Positions 49,585-57,353 of a DNA stretch of 64,000 nucleotides are shown piece by piece. The position numbers and the translations under genes are program-made. The notes under the pieces are model-generated. The model had not been told where the DNA came from, searched no databases, and was given only the letters and a program-made list of their open reading frames with translations. Numbering within the stretch: position 1 is the stretch's first letter; every line of letters starts with the position of its first letter. The DNA comes from Myxococcales bacterium (lineage in GTDB: Bacteria; Myxococcota_A; Polyangia; Polyangiales; Polyangiaceae), in assembly GCA_025359105.1 (NCBI GenBank), contig JANYHK010000141.1:1-64000 (forward strand). The letters run 5' to 3'.

Positions 49585-49851
49585 ATGAAGACGACGCGTC
49601 TCGCGAAGCTCGCCGCGCTCACCCAGGGCGCCGCGCTGCTCGGAACCCTCGGCGCGGGCTGCGACAAGAGCGTGCCGAACGAGCCGCCGCAGCCGCCGCA
49701 GGTCAACGCGACCGCGGTGCCGCCCGCGACCGCACCTGCGCCCACTGCAACCGGCACCGACGACGGCGGCGTGGGCGGCAGGCGCCGGTTTCCGATCCTG
49801 AACGCCCCCCCCGGTGCGTTCCAGGGCGACGGCAACGACGCCGGGAAGTAA
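49585..49851 (+). CDS. Small Pro-rich lipoprotein
   Basis: An 88-residue protein; ATG 49585 follows AAGGAG at a normal distance, and is preferred over an open frame from 49555. The signal ends in LGAGC (Cys25). The mature part is Pro/Ala/Thr-rich with a GGRRRFPILNAPPG end. It is too short and disordered for a catalytic role. It is placed 3 bases before the diiron ferritin-like gene, so the two are probably co-transcribed and might work together at the membrane. Confidence 0.7.
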   Translation: MKTTRLAKLAALTQGAALLGTLGAGCDKSVPNEPPQPPQVNATAVPPATAPAPTATGTDDGGVGGRRRFPILNAPPGAFQGDGNDAGK

Positions 49852-49854
49852 CCG

Positions 49855-50745
49855 GTGATCCCGCTACGTCGCGCGACTGACGCGGGCGCTCTCGAGCTCG
49901 CAAGCGAGCATGGGAAGATCGCGGCGCCGCGCCGCGGGACGATCACGTGGAAGCTCGATGCGGCGACGTTCACGCCCGCGCAGCTGGCAGCAGCGGCCGC
50001 GGCGTGGCGCGCGCGCGCGGCGCAGGAGTACCACTCGCTCGCGCTCTTCACGCAGCTCTCCGGGCAGCTTCATCAGCTCGTCTCGCCGCTCGACTGGGCG
50101 GGCGCCTTCGCGCGGATGATCGCCGACGAGGTGCGTCACACGGACATCGCGCTGCGCATGACGGAGCTGTGCGGCGGCACGCCGGCGGACGTCGACCCGG
50201 CTGCGCTGCACCTCCCCGTCACTGGCAAGACGCTCCGCGCCCACGTTCGCGCCACCGTCATCGCCGCGTTTTGCATCGGCGAGACGCTGAGCGGCCGCAT
50301 GTTCCGCAGGTGCCTGCGCGCCGCGACCGTGCCGGTCGCGAAGGGCGCCGTGCGCGCGATCGTCGACGACGAGACGTTCCACGGCCGCCTCGGCTGGGAG
50401 CTCGGGGCGCTTCTGATGCGGGGCGATGGGAGCGCCGCCTGCCGCCGCGAGCGCGACGTCCTCGCCGGCCAGCTCCCGGAGATCTTCGCGCACTACCGCG
50501 ACATGTGCGGCGCGCGCCGCGGCGAGGCGTGGGCGACGGCGCAGCGCGAGGCCGACGGCGCGCCGAACTTCGGCACACTGACCGACGCCGGTTACGCGTG
50601 CGCGTTCTGGCAAGGCATGCGCGAGGACGTCGTGCCCGGGCTCGTCGCGATCGGCTTGCCCGAGGCGTCGGCCGCCTTCGCCGCAATCGGTGGCGTTACG
50701 CCTTCCCGCGTCGCCGCTGCACCGCGCCGCGCACGAGGTTCGTGA
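49855..50745 (+). CDS. Ferritin-like diiron-carboxylate protein
   Basis: A 296-residue helical protein whose residue set matches the classical diiron-carboxylate pattern: Glu58 (QEYHSL), Glu92xxHis95 (ADEVRH), Glu143 (CIGETLS) and Glu173xxHis176 (DDETFH). This gives four Glu and two His, the ligands of a bimetal site as in ferritins and oxygenases. No signal peptide. It may oxidise a substrate with oxygen, or store or reduce metal; which of these cannot be told. The start is GTG 49855. Its last 50 bases overlap the 3' end of the convergent flippase gene. It follows a small lipoprotein. Confidence 0.82.
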   Translation: MIPLRRATDAGALELASEHGKIAAPRRGTITWKLDAATFTPAQLAAAAAAWRARAAQEYHSLALFTQLSGQLHQLVSPLDWAGAFARMIADEVRHTDIALRMTELCGGTPADVDPAALHLPVTGKTLRAHVRATVIAAFCIGETLSGRMFRRCLRAATVPVAKGAVRAIVDDETFHGRLGWELGALLMRGDGSAACRRERDVLAGQLPEIFAHYRDMCGARRGEAWATAQREADGAPNFGTLTDAGYACAFWQGMREDVVPGLVAIGLPEASAAFAAIGGVTPSRVAAAPRRARGS

Positions 50746-52162
50746 GCTCGAGCGCGGAGCTGCGGGCGAACACGAACGCGCTGGCGACGTAAGCGAGGCC
50801 GCCGGTGACGAGCTCGATGGCGAGCCCGAGCGCAGGGGGCACCATGCCGGCGCGCGAAATCAGGATGCGCACGCCGTACACGGCCGCCGCCATCGGCAGC
50901 GTCGCGAGGAGCGGGGGCGCGCAGCGACCGAGGAGCGTCCACACACCCACGCCGTCGTAGCGGGAGACGACGAACATGCTCGCGAGCGAGTGCAGCCCGA
51001 ACGCGATCCCGACGGCGCCGCACGTCCAGAGAGGCTGGTTGGTGAGCTTCCCGAGCACGATCATCGCCGACAAGAGGAACGCGATCTTCGCGAGCCCGAG
51101 CCACATCGACGCGCGCGGCCGGTGCGATGCCTGCAGGTACGCCTGGATCGTCCACCCGACGGGGCGCGTGATGCTCAACGCCGAGAGGATCACGAGCATC
51201 GGGCCGACGGCGTACCACTCGGGGCGCAGCATCACGTGGACCACCGTGGGGGCGACCGCGCCAAGGCCCACCGCCAGCGGGAAGACGACGAGCGCCAGCA
51301 GGCCCGTCGAGCGGACGAGGGCGCGCTTGCGCTCCTCCGGCTCCATGCGCGAGAAGCTCGGAAACAGCACGTCGCCGATCTGCTCGCCCACTTGCGTGGC
51401 CGGGATGTCGGCGAGGTTGTACGCCAGGTTGTACTCGCCCACGACCTGCGCGCCGAAGAGGCCCGACACGACGAGGTTGTCCCACCTTCGCGAGACGAAC
51501 GAGGCGAACGCGCCGACCCAAAGCGGCAGCCCGTAGCGGAGCGCCGGGCGCAGCGTGGCGAACGAGAGCGGCGTGGGCGAGAGCCACGCGGCGCGCGGCG
51601 TGGCGTGGGCGAGCACTGCGAGGTAGAGGATGGTGCGGAGGATGTTGCCGTACACGATCGCCATGCCGCCGAAGCCCCGCCACGCGAGGCCGACGCTCAG
51701 CGCGGTGTACGCCATCTCGCCGAGGGTGCGCCCCAGGCCGATGGTACGGAACTTCATCTGACGCGACAGCAGGCGCTCGGGGACGGTGCCGAGGCGCTCG
51801 ATGAACATGGCGACCGCCAGCCCCGGCACGTACTGACCCATCGTCGGCGCGTGGAGGACGCCCCCGAACGAATCGCGGAAGACGACGACGAGCCCGAACG
51901 CCACGAGCCCCAGGACAAACTGGAAGACGGTGACGTGCCAGGCGAGCCCCTTGTCGGGCTCGGGCCCCGCGACCAGGTATTGCTGCACGCCGAGGGTCGA
52001 GAGCTGGTGCGCCGTCAGGACGACGATGAACGCGTCCGACACCTCGCCCTGGACTTCCGGTGCGAGGTAATAGGTGAGCCAGAGCGTTCCGAAGAGGCCG
52101 ACGAAGCGAGAGCCGATCCCGGTGAGGATCGTCCACGCGGCCCCCCGAGCGGCACTGCCCAA
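50696..52162 (-). CDS. Polysaccharide/oligosaccharide flippase (Wzx/MATE-type)
   Basis: A 488-residue membrane protein with about 12-14 hydrophobic helices, including an N-terminal Gly/Ala-rich entry helix AAWTILTGIGSRFVGLF. It fits the MOP superfamily of lipid-linked oligosaccharide flippases, which move a sugar-lipid across the inner membrane. The first possible start is TTG 52162; it has GAAGG about 10 bases before. No glycosyltransferases are adjacent, so it is an orphan flippase here; it may serve a distant locus. It overlaps the ferritin-like gene at the 3' end and is divergent from the GNAT gene. Confidence 0.85.
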   Translation of the reverse strand: MGSAARGAAWTILTGIGSRFVGLFGTLWLTYYLAPEVQGEVSDAFIVVLTAHQLSTLGVQQYLVAGPEPDKGLAWHVTVFQFVLGLVAFGLVVVFRDSFGGVLHAPTMGQYVPGLAVAMFIERLGTVPERLLSRQMKFRTIGLGRTLGEMAYTALSVGLAWRGFGGMAIVYGNILRTILYLAVLAHATPRAAWLSPTPLSFATLRPALRYGLPLWVGAFASFVSRRWDNLVVSGLFGAQVVGEYNLAYNLADIPATQVGEQIGDVLFPSFSRMEPEERKRALVRSTGLLALVVFPLAVGLGAVAPTVVHVMLRPEWYAVGPMLVILSALSITRPVGWTIQAYLQASHRPRASMWLGLAKIAFLLSAMIVLGKLTNQPLWTCGAVGIAFGLHSLASMFVVSRYDGVGVWTLLGRCAPPLLATLPMAAAVYGVRILISRAGMVPPALGLAIELVTGGLAYVASAFVFARSSALELTNLVRGAVQRRRGKA

Positions 52163-52207
52163 AAGAGACGAGACCTTCGCAGCGATGGCACCAACATACC
52201 CCGGATC

Positions 52208-52816
52208 ATGTACGATGTTCGCGTGATCGTTCTGGCGCGCGAGGTCTTCGTCTGCAAGTGCTCGACCGCGGTTCCTCTCGAGGATCCGAACGCCTCACCG
52301 GAAGCGAAGCGTGTGCGCTGGCTGAAGGGGACGGAGGCCGACCTGGCCCGCCTGCAGCCCGAGCACCACAACCCCGAGCACGTCGAGGAGCTTCGCGCAC
52401 GCTTGGCCCGCGGTGAGCACTGGGTGCTCGGGCTCGACGGGGACAGGGTCGTCTCGTACACGTGGCTGCACACGCGGCGCGCGATCGACTACCCGTACCT
52501 GCCCGGCTGCACGTTCGAGACGGCCGACGACGTCGGCTACGGCTACGACGCGTGGACGCCGCCCGAGCTGCGCGGCGGCGGGCTGCGGCGCGTGGGCTTC
52601 CTCGTCGAGCTGAACGCGCTGAACGCGATGGGCATGAAGTGGGAGGCGAGCTTCTTCGTCAAGCATCAGCTCGAAGGGGCGACCCGCTCGCTCGGCAAGG
52701 TCGGTATCCAGATCGTGCCGCTCTGGCGCGCGCGCCTCGAGAGCCGGCATCACCTGGCGTTCGAGAACCTGGCGCCGGGCGACACGTCGACGCGCCCGGC
52801 GAAGCAGCCTGCCTGA
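52208..52816 (+). CDS. GNAT-like acetyltransferase
   Basis: A 202-residue protein from ATG 52208. The core (about 70-180) has the strand order of GNAT proteins: HWVLGLDGDRVVSYTWLHT, then YGYDAWTPPELRGGGLRRVGF (acetyl-CoA-binding P-loop RGGGLR) and a last strand VGIQIVPLWRAR. It should move an acetyl or acyl group to an amine; the target is unknown. Two Cys residues near the start are not part of a known motif. It is divergent from the flippase, 45 bases apart, and converges on the sigma factor gene. Confidence 0.75.
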   Translation: MYDVRVIVLAREVFVCKCSTAVPLEDPNASPEAKRVRWLKGTEADLARLQPEHHNPEHVEELRARLARGEHWVLGLDGDRVVSYTWLHTRRAIDYPYLPGCTFETADDVGYGYDAWTPPELRGGGLRRVGFLVELNALNAMGMKWEASFFVKHQLEGATRSLGKVGIQIVPLWRARLESRHHLAFENLAPGDTSTRPAKQPA

Positions 52817-52835
52817 ACCTGACCTGACCCGCGCG

Positions 52836-53783
52836 CTACTTCTTCGTCCCGCCCAGCGTCTTCTGCATCTCGAGCTTCTTCTGCTCGGTATCGCTCGGCG
52901 CCGGCGTCGTCCCGTCGGAGTCGAAGATGCTCGACGTCTTGGAGGGTAGAGTCGGTTTGCCCGACGGCTTGCTCTTGCCGGTGGGCGTCCCGGTGCTCTG
53001 CGGGACCGCCGGAAAGGCGCTCTGCATTGGCGGGGCCGGCGGCGTGGGCATCGCGGTCGGGTCGACCGTCGGCGTCGGAAGGATCGACGACGGGCCCGGC
53101 GTGGAGGACGGCGACGACGACGACGAAGGCACCGGCGCCGGCGCGAGGTTGGGTACGTCGGTCGTCCCCGGGAGCGACTTCGGGAGCTGCGGCGCTCTGT
53201 TCTTGGGCTCCTCGTGGAGCGCCGGCTCGTTGGTGATCGGCTTGCCCGGCTGACGGCTCATCTCCCAGACGACGAGCGCGACGACCACGCCGATCGCCGC
53301 GAGCGCCGCGACCTCGATCGCCCAGCGCTCGCGCAGGTGACGGCGCAGGCGGCTCACCCGCTGCCGCACGCGCGGCGCGGGGACGTTCTCCGCCTCGGCG
53401 ATCGCCTCGAGCTTCTCCCCTTCCCCTTCGCGGAGCATCCAGTCCAAGGTCTGCTCGGCGTCCTGGCCGTCGGGCAACTCGCGCGCGGCCCAGCGGAGCA
53501 GATCCTGCTCGGTGTGCGGCGCGCCCGGCCCCTCCATCTCGGGCACGTCGAGCCGCTCCCGTCGCGCACGGCGGTAGAAGTCGGCGACCTTGTGCCGCGC
53601 GATTCCCCAGACGAAGCGGCGAAGCGCGTCCATCTCCGCCGGCGCGCGCTCGGCGGCGAGCGCCTCGGCGAGGGACGACTGCACGATGTCCTCGGCGTCG
53701 CTCTCGGGCACGCGGCGTCGCACCATCTGCGTGAGCGCGCGGCGGAAGCGGGGATCGGTCAGGGCGTGGGCTTCGGCGGGCAT
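52836..53783 (-). CDS. ECF-type sigma factor with C-terminal membrane anchor and extracytoplasmic tail
   Basis: A 315-residue protein from ATG 53783 (GTG 53798 is possible). Region 2 (about 10-75: VPESDAEDIVQSSLAEAL, FVWGIARHKVADFYRRARR) binds the -10 element; region 4 (about 110-154: EGEKLEAIAEAENVPAPRVRQRVSRLRRHL) is shorter than usual. A hydrophobic helix follows directly (about 155-174), then a Pro/Ser/Thr-rich tail of about 140 residues. The sigma domain would face the cytoplasm, held at the membrane by its own C-terminus. This could replace an anti-sigma factor. Release by proteolysis or binding to the tail would be a simple switch. No anti-sigma gene is adjacent. The divergent neighbour is a hybrid histidine kinase. 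Confidence 0.82.
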   Translation of the reverse strand: MPAEAHALTDPRFRRALTQMVRRRVPESDAEDIVQSSLAEALAAERAPAEMDALRRFVWGIARHKVADFYRRARRERLDVPEMEGPGAPHTEQDLLRWAARELPDGQDAEQTLDWMLREGEGEKLEAIAEAENVPAPRVRQRVSRLRRHLRERWAIEVAALAAIGVVVALVVWEMSRQPGKPITNEPALHEEPKNRAPQLPKSLPGTTDVPNLAPAPVPSSSSSPSSTPGPSSILPTPTVDPTAMPTPPAPPMQSAFPAVPQSTGTPTGKSKPSGKPTLPSKTSSIFDSDGTTPAPSDTEQKKLEMQKTLGGTKK

Positions 53784-53917
53784 CTTGAGGGCGTACACAC
53801 CCGATCGTCGCGGGAGGCGATCCAACTGTGACAGGAACTTTTGCCCATCGCCATACCGTGGATTTTGCGACGGTTTTTCCGGCGTCGGCGTCGGGGTCGT
53901 GGGTCGGCGACTCCGTG

Positions 53918-53923
53918 TAGAAT
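53918..53923 (+). promoter_or_regulatory. -10 element (TAGAAT) for a leaderless histidine-kinase mRNA
   Basis: TAGAAT ends 6 bases before ATG 53930, so transcription would start at or next to the ATG. No ribosome site precedes the ATG. A clear -35 element is missing (GGTCGT at the 17-base distance). Confidence 0.4.
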
Positions 53924-53929
53924 GATTCG

Positions 53930-55876
53930 ATGACCGGCACGAGCGTCCGCCTCGGCGATCTCGACGCCCAAGCGCTGTTCGACGAGAGCCCGGACCTCGT
54001 GATGGCGAAGGGGCTCGATCACCGCTTTCTCCTCGCCAATCGCGCGTATGCAAGCTTCGTCGGATTGACGCAGGCGGACCTCATCGGACGGCTCGACACC
54101 GACGTGATGCGGCCCATCGAGTTCCCGGGCACCGCGCTCGAGTCGTTTCGCGCCCTCGACGAGCAGGTGATCATGAGCGGGAAGATGCGCACCTCCCGCG
54201 TGTCCGCGCGCCGGCAGGGCAAGACGTACGTGTTCGACATGCACAAGATGCCGCTCCGAAGGGCGGGCGGAGAGGTCTACGGCGTTTTTACCTGGGCGCG
54301 CGACATGACCGAGTCCCTCCGCGCCGAGGAGGCGCTGCGCGGGAGCGAAGCGCGTTACCGGCTCCTTCTCGAGCACTCGCCCGTCTCGATGTTCGTTCAC
54401 GACGGGGAGAAGCTCCTCTTCGCCAACCATGCATTCGGGGCGCTCATGGGCGCACCCAATTCCGAGGCGCTCATCGGCTACCCCGTCACGAAGATAACGC
54501 ACCCCGACGATCTCTCGAAGCTCGCGGAGCGCATCCGCGCCGAGCGGGACGGCAAGATCGTCAGCCCCAACGCGTCGCTTCGCGTTTGCGGACTCGACGG
54601 TCGAACGATTCCCGTGCAGGTCCTGGCGACGAAGTGCGTCTACGAAGGCCGCGACGCGATCCAGGTCGTGATGACCGACGAGACCGAGGCCCATCGCGCG
54701 CGCGCCGAGCGCGAGGCGCTGGAGACCCAACTCTGGCACACCCAGCGCCTCGAGGCGCTCGGCACCCTCGCCGGCGGCATCGCGCACGACTTCAACAACA
54801 TGCTCGCCGTCATCGTGATGAACGCGGAGCTCGCGCGTGACGATCTCGACCCGCCACACCCGGCACGCCCGAGCATCGAGGAAATTCTCGCCGTGGCGGA
54901 GCGCGCTGGTAGCCTCGTGCGTGGGATCCTCGCCTTCAGCCGCAAACAGCCGCTCGCGCGCGCGCCGCTGCGCCTGGCGGAAACCGTGCGCGATGCGAGG
55001 CGGCTGCTGCGGGCGACGCTGCCCGCCGCGATCGGCCTCTCGGTGGAGATCGGCGCCTCCGACGCGACGGTCCTCGCCGACGCCACGCAGGTGCACCAGG
55101 CCCTGACGAACCTCTGCACCAACGCGTGGCACGCGATGGTCGCGGAGCGACCGGGGCGCATCAGCATCACGGTCGAGGCCACCCTCGTCGACGCCACGAC
55201 GGTGCGCGCGCATCCGGACCTCCGCATCGGGTCCTACGTCCGCGTCAGCGTCGGCGACAACGCCAGCGGAATGGATGCCGCGACGGTCGCGCGCGCGTTC
55301 GACCCGTTCTTCACTACCAAGTCCGTCGGGAGCGGGACGGGGCTCGGGCTGTCGGTCGTGCACGGGATCATGCAAGCGCACGGCGGCGCGGTGACCGTCT
55401 CGAGTGAGCCCGGCGTCGGGAGCGTGTTCCGGCTCTATTTCCCGGTGGCTGGTGGTCTCGACGACGGAGCGGCGGCTTCCGGCGCCGGCGCGCCACCTTC
55501 CGGCGGCGCACGTCACGTCCTCTTGGTGGACGACGAGGCCGCCGTGCTCGCGGGGACGCGCCGCACGCTCGAGCGACAGGGTTTTCGTGTGACCGCTCGG
55601 TCCTCCTTCGATGCGGGCCTTACCGCCCTCGAGCAAGCCGAGGGCACCTACGACGTCATCGTGACCGATCAGAACATGCCCGGTGGCTCGGGGCTGGAGC
55701 TGGCGAGCGCCGCCCGGCGGCTGCAGCCGGGGTTGCCGGTGATCCTCGTGTCGGGCTACCTAGACGACACCGTGCGCGCGAAGGCCGCGGATGCCGGCGT
55801 GCGCGTGCTCCTGTCCAAGCCGTTCTCCGTCGGCGAGGTCACTGCGGCTATCGAGCAGGCGATCTCGCGAAGGTGA
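53930..55876 (+). CDS. Hybrid histidine kinase (PAS-PAS-HisKA-HATPase-REC)
   Basis: A 648-residue soluble sensor kinase. Two PAS-type sensor domains (about 10-125 and 140-250) precede the dimerisation domain with phospho-acceptor His286 (GGIAHDFNN). The ATPase domain (about 385-505) shows the N box HQALTNLCTNAWHAM, G1 GDNASGM (Asn replaces the usual Thr), and G2 GTGLGLSVVHG. A receiver domain at 528-648 has phospho-acceptor Asp580 (VTDQNMPG), then SGY and Lys630 (LSKPF). No membrane segment, so it should sense cytoplasmic signals through PAS, perhaps redox or a ligand. No response regulator is adjacent; the attached receiver may act alone or feed a phosphotransfer protein. It may start without a leader. 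Confidence 0.93.
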   Translation: MTGTSVRLGDLDAQALFDESPDLVMAKGLDHRFLLANRAYASFVGLTQADLIGRLDTDVMRPIEFPGTALESFRALDEQVIMSGKMRTSRVSARRQGKTYVFDMHKMPLRRAGGEVYGVFTWARDMTESLRAEEALRGSEARYRLLLEHSPVSMFVHDGEKLLFANHAFGALMGAPNSEALIGYPVTKITHPDDLSKLAERIRAERDGKIVSPNASLRVCGLDGRTIPVQVLATKCVYEGRDAIQVVMTDETEAHRARAEREALETQLWHTQRLEALGTLAGGIAHDFNNMLAVIVMNAELARDDLDPPHPARPSIEEILAVAERAGSLVRGILAFSRKQPLARAPLRLAETVRDARRLLRATLPAAIGLSVEIGASDATVLADATQVHQALTNLCTNAWHAMVAERPGRISITVEATLVDATTVRAHPDLRIGSYVRVSVGDNASGMDAATVARAFDPFFTTKSVGSGTGLGLSVVHGIMQAHGGAVTVSSEPGVGSVFRLYFPVAGGLDDGAAASGAGAPPSGGARHVLLVDDEAAVLAGTRRTLERQGFRVTARSSFDAGLTALEQAEGTYDVIVTDQNMPGGSGLELASAARRLQPGLPVILVSGYLDDTVRAKAADAGVRVLLSKPFSVGEVTAAIEQAISRR

Positions 55877-55881
55877 CTCGG

Positions 55882-56634
55882 CTACCGCGTGTACGGGCGA
55901 GAGTACGGTGGGATATCCGCCTCGGGCGGCGGGCTCACCTTCACCACGCGCGCGGGCACCCCCATCGCGAGCGCGTGATCGGGCACGTCGGACGCCACGA
56001 CCGACCCCGCGGCCACCACAGCGCCGCGGCCGATCGTCACGCCCTTCAGCACGTGCACGTCGCGCCCTAGCCACGCGTAGTCGTGGATGATGACGGGCTT
56101 GCTGTCTTCCTCCGCCATCTGCTCGTGACGCTCGCGGCGCGCGCTCTCGGAAGGGTGCCCGTCGGCGTCCTGGATGTCGGTGCGGCCGGCGATGAGTACG
56201 TGGCTGCCTATGGTGATGCTCTTGGTGAGCGCGATCATGACCTTCGAGCCGACCCAGACGTCGTCGCCGAAGGTCAGCACCGGGTCCTGAGGGAACTTGC
56301 CGGTGCGAATGTCGAAGCTCGAGAACGTGCAGTAGCTCCCGATGTGGATCCGCACGTTGCCGCGCACGTACGGCGGCGCGTTCACGTTGAGCCCTTTGCC
56401 CACCGAGTCGCAGCGCGAGCGAACCATCGGCGAGTAGAAGAACTTCGAGAGCGCCCACTCCTTTGCGTCGGTCGCGAGGTAGTCGATCTGAAAGGCCGCT
56501 CCGTAGAGGACCTTGAGCGCCTCGCTCTCGGGCAAGTCCCAAGCGAGCAGGCGGTGATAGGCCTGCCGCGCGAGCCGCGCCGCAGGAGAGTCCCCCCGCT
56601 TGGCGTGAAGCAGGGCGCGGTCGAACGGGTTCAT
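55882..56634 (-). CDS. Left-handed beta-helix acyltransferase, paralogue A
   Basis: A 250-residue protein of the hexapeptide-repeat transferase group. An N-terminal helical part (about 1-95) is followed by parallel beta-helix repeats (I/V-G-x-x-V pattern), for example RIHIGSYCTFSS and WVGSKVMIALTKSITIGSHVLIAG. The catalytic His sits in DADGHPSE, as in LacA and Vat acetyltransferases, and the end repeats VLKGVTIGRGAVVAAGSVV. It would move an acyl group to a hydroxyl. The start ATG 56634 is one base after the stop of its paralogue. Together with the paralogue, the aa:CP ligase and the carrier protein it forms one operon, so the donor may be an aminoacyl carrier protein, not acetyl-CoA. It is 5 bases past the convergent histidine kinase stop. 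Confidence 0.85.
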   Translation of the reverse strand: MNPFDRALLHAKRGDSPAARLARQAYHRLLAWDLPESEALKVLYGAAFQIDYLATDAKEWALSKFFYSPMVRSRCDSVGKGLNVNAPPYVRGNVRIHIGSYCTFSSFDIRTGKFPQDPVLTFGDDVWVGSKVMIALTKSITIGSHVLIAGRTDIQDADGHPSESARRERHEQMAEEDSKPVIIHDYAWLGRDVHVLKGVTIGRGAVVAAGSVVASDVPDHALAMGVPARVVKVSPPPEADIPPYSRPYTR

Positions 56635-56635
56635 C

Positions 56636-57337
56636 TCAGCGCTTTAGGATGCGGGCAGGGACGCCCATCGCGATCGCCCCTTCCGGCACGTCGGTCACGA
56701 CGACCGAACCGGCGGCGACGACAGCGCCCCGTCCGATGGTGACCCCCTTGAGCACGTGTGCATCCCGACCGATCCACGCGTAGTCCTGAATGGTGACGGG
56801 CGCGATGTCGGTCTCGTCCATGTCCTCGCCGCGCATGCGGCGGGAGGGATCGGACGGATGCCCGTCGGAATCTTGAATGTCCGCGCGGCCGGCGATGAGG
56901 ACGTGGTTGCCGACGGTGATGCGCTTGTTGAGCGTGAACTGCACCTGACCGGCCACGAAGCAGCCGTCGCCGAAGGAAATCTCCGGGCGATCGACGAATT
57001 TGCCGCTGTGCAGCGAGAACGTGGAGAACGTGCAGTTCGAGCCGATCGAGATCCGCGCGTGGCCGCGAATGTACGGCGGCGCCGACACGTTGAGCCCGCT
57101 GCCCGCGTACTCGCAGCGCGAGCGGAGCATCGGCGCGTAGGCGAACTTCGACAGCATCCACTCGCGCGCGTCGACCCAGATGTGGTGGCCGACGTAGATC
57201 GACCCGTAGAGCATCTTCATCGCCTGGTTGTCGGGGATGTCGAACTCGATGAGGGTGCGGTACGCGCGGTACGCCATCTGCGCCGCCGGCGTCTCGCGAC
57301 GCTTCACTTTGAGGATGATCTGGTCGAGCGATTTCAT
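56636..57337 (-). CDS. Left-handed beta-helix acyltransferase, paralogue B
   Basis: A 233-residue tandem paralogue of the preceding entry, with about half of the residues shared: the same N-terminal helical part (AQMAYRAYRTLIEFDIP, WMLSKFAYAPMLRSRCEY), ARISIGSNCTFSTFSLHSGK, the active-site DSDGHPSDPS and the end LKGVTIGRGAVVAAGSVVV. It arose by duplication; the two have since diverged, which suggests two different acceptors, or a heterotrimer. The start is 16 bases downstream of the ligase gene. Confidence 0.85.
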   Translation of the reverse strand: MKSLDQIILKVKRRETPAAQMAYRAYRTLIEFDIPDNQAMKMLYGSIYVGHHIWVDAREWMLSKFAYAPMLRSRCEYAGSGLNVSAPPYIRGHARISIGSNCTFSTFSLHSGKFVDRPEISFGDGCFVAGQVQFTLNKRITVGNHVLIAGRADIQDSDGHPSDPSRRMRGEDMDETDIAPVTIQDYAWIGRDAHVLKGVTIGRGAVVAAGSVVVTDVPEGAIAMGVPARILKR

Positions 57338-57353
57338 CGTCGTATGGTCTCGT

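Noticed and set aside
50690-52207. An upstream extension of the GNAT frame
   Set aside because: It is antisense to the flippase gene; ATG 52208 fits the GNAT fold.
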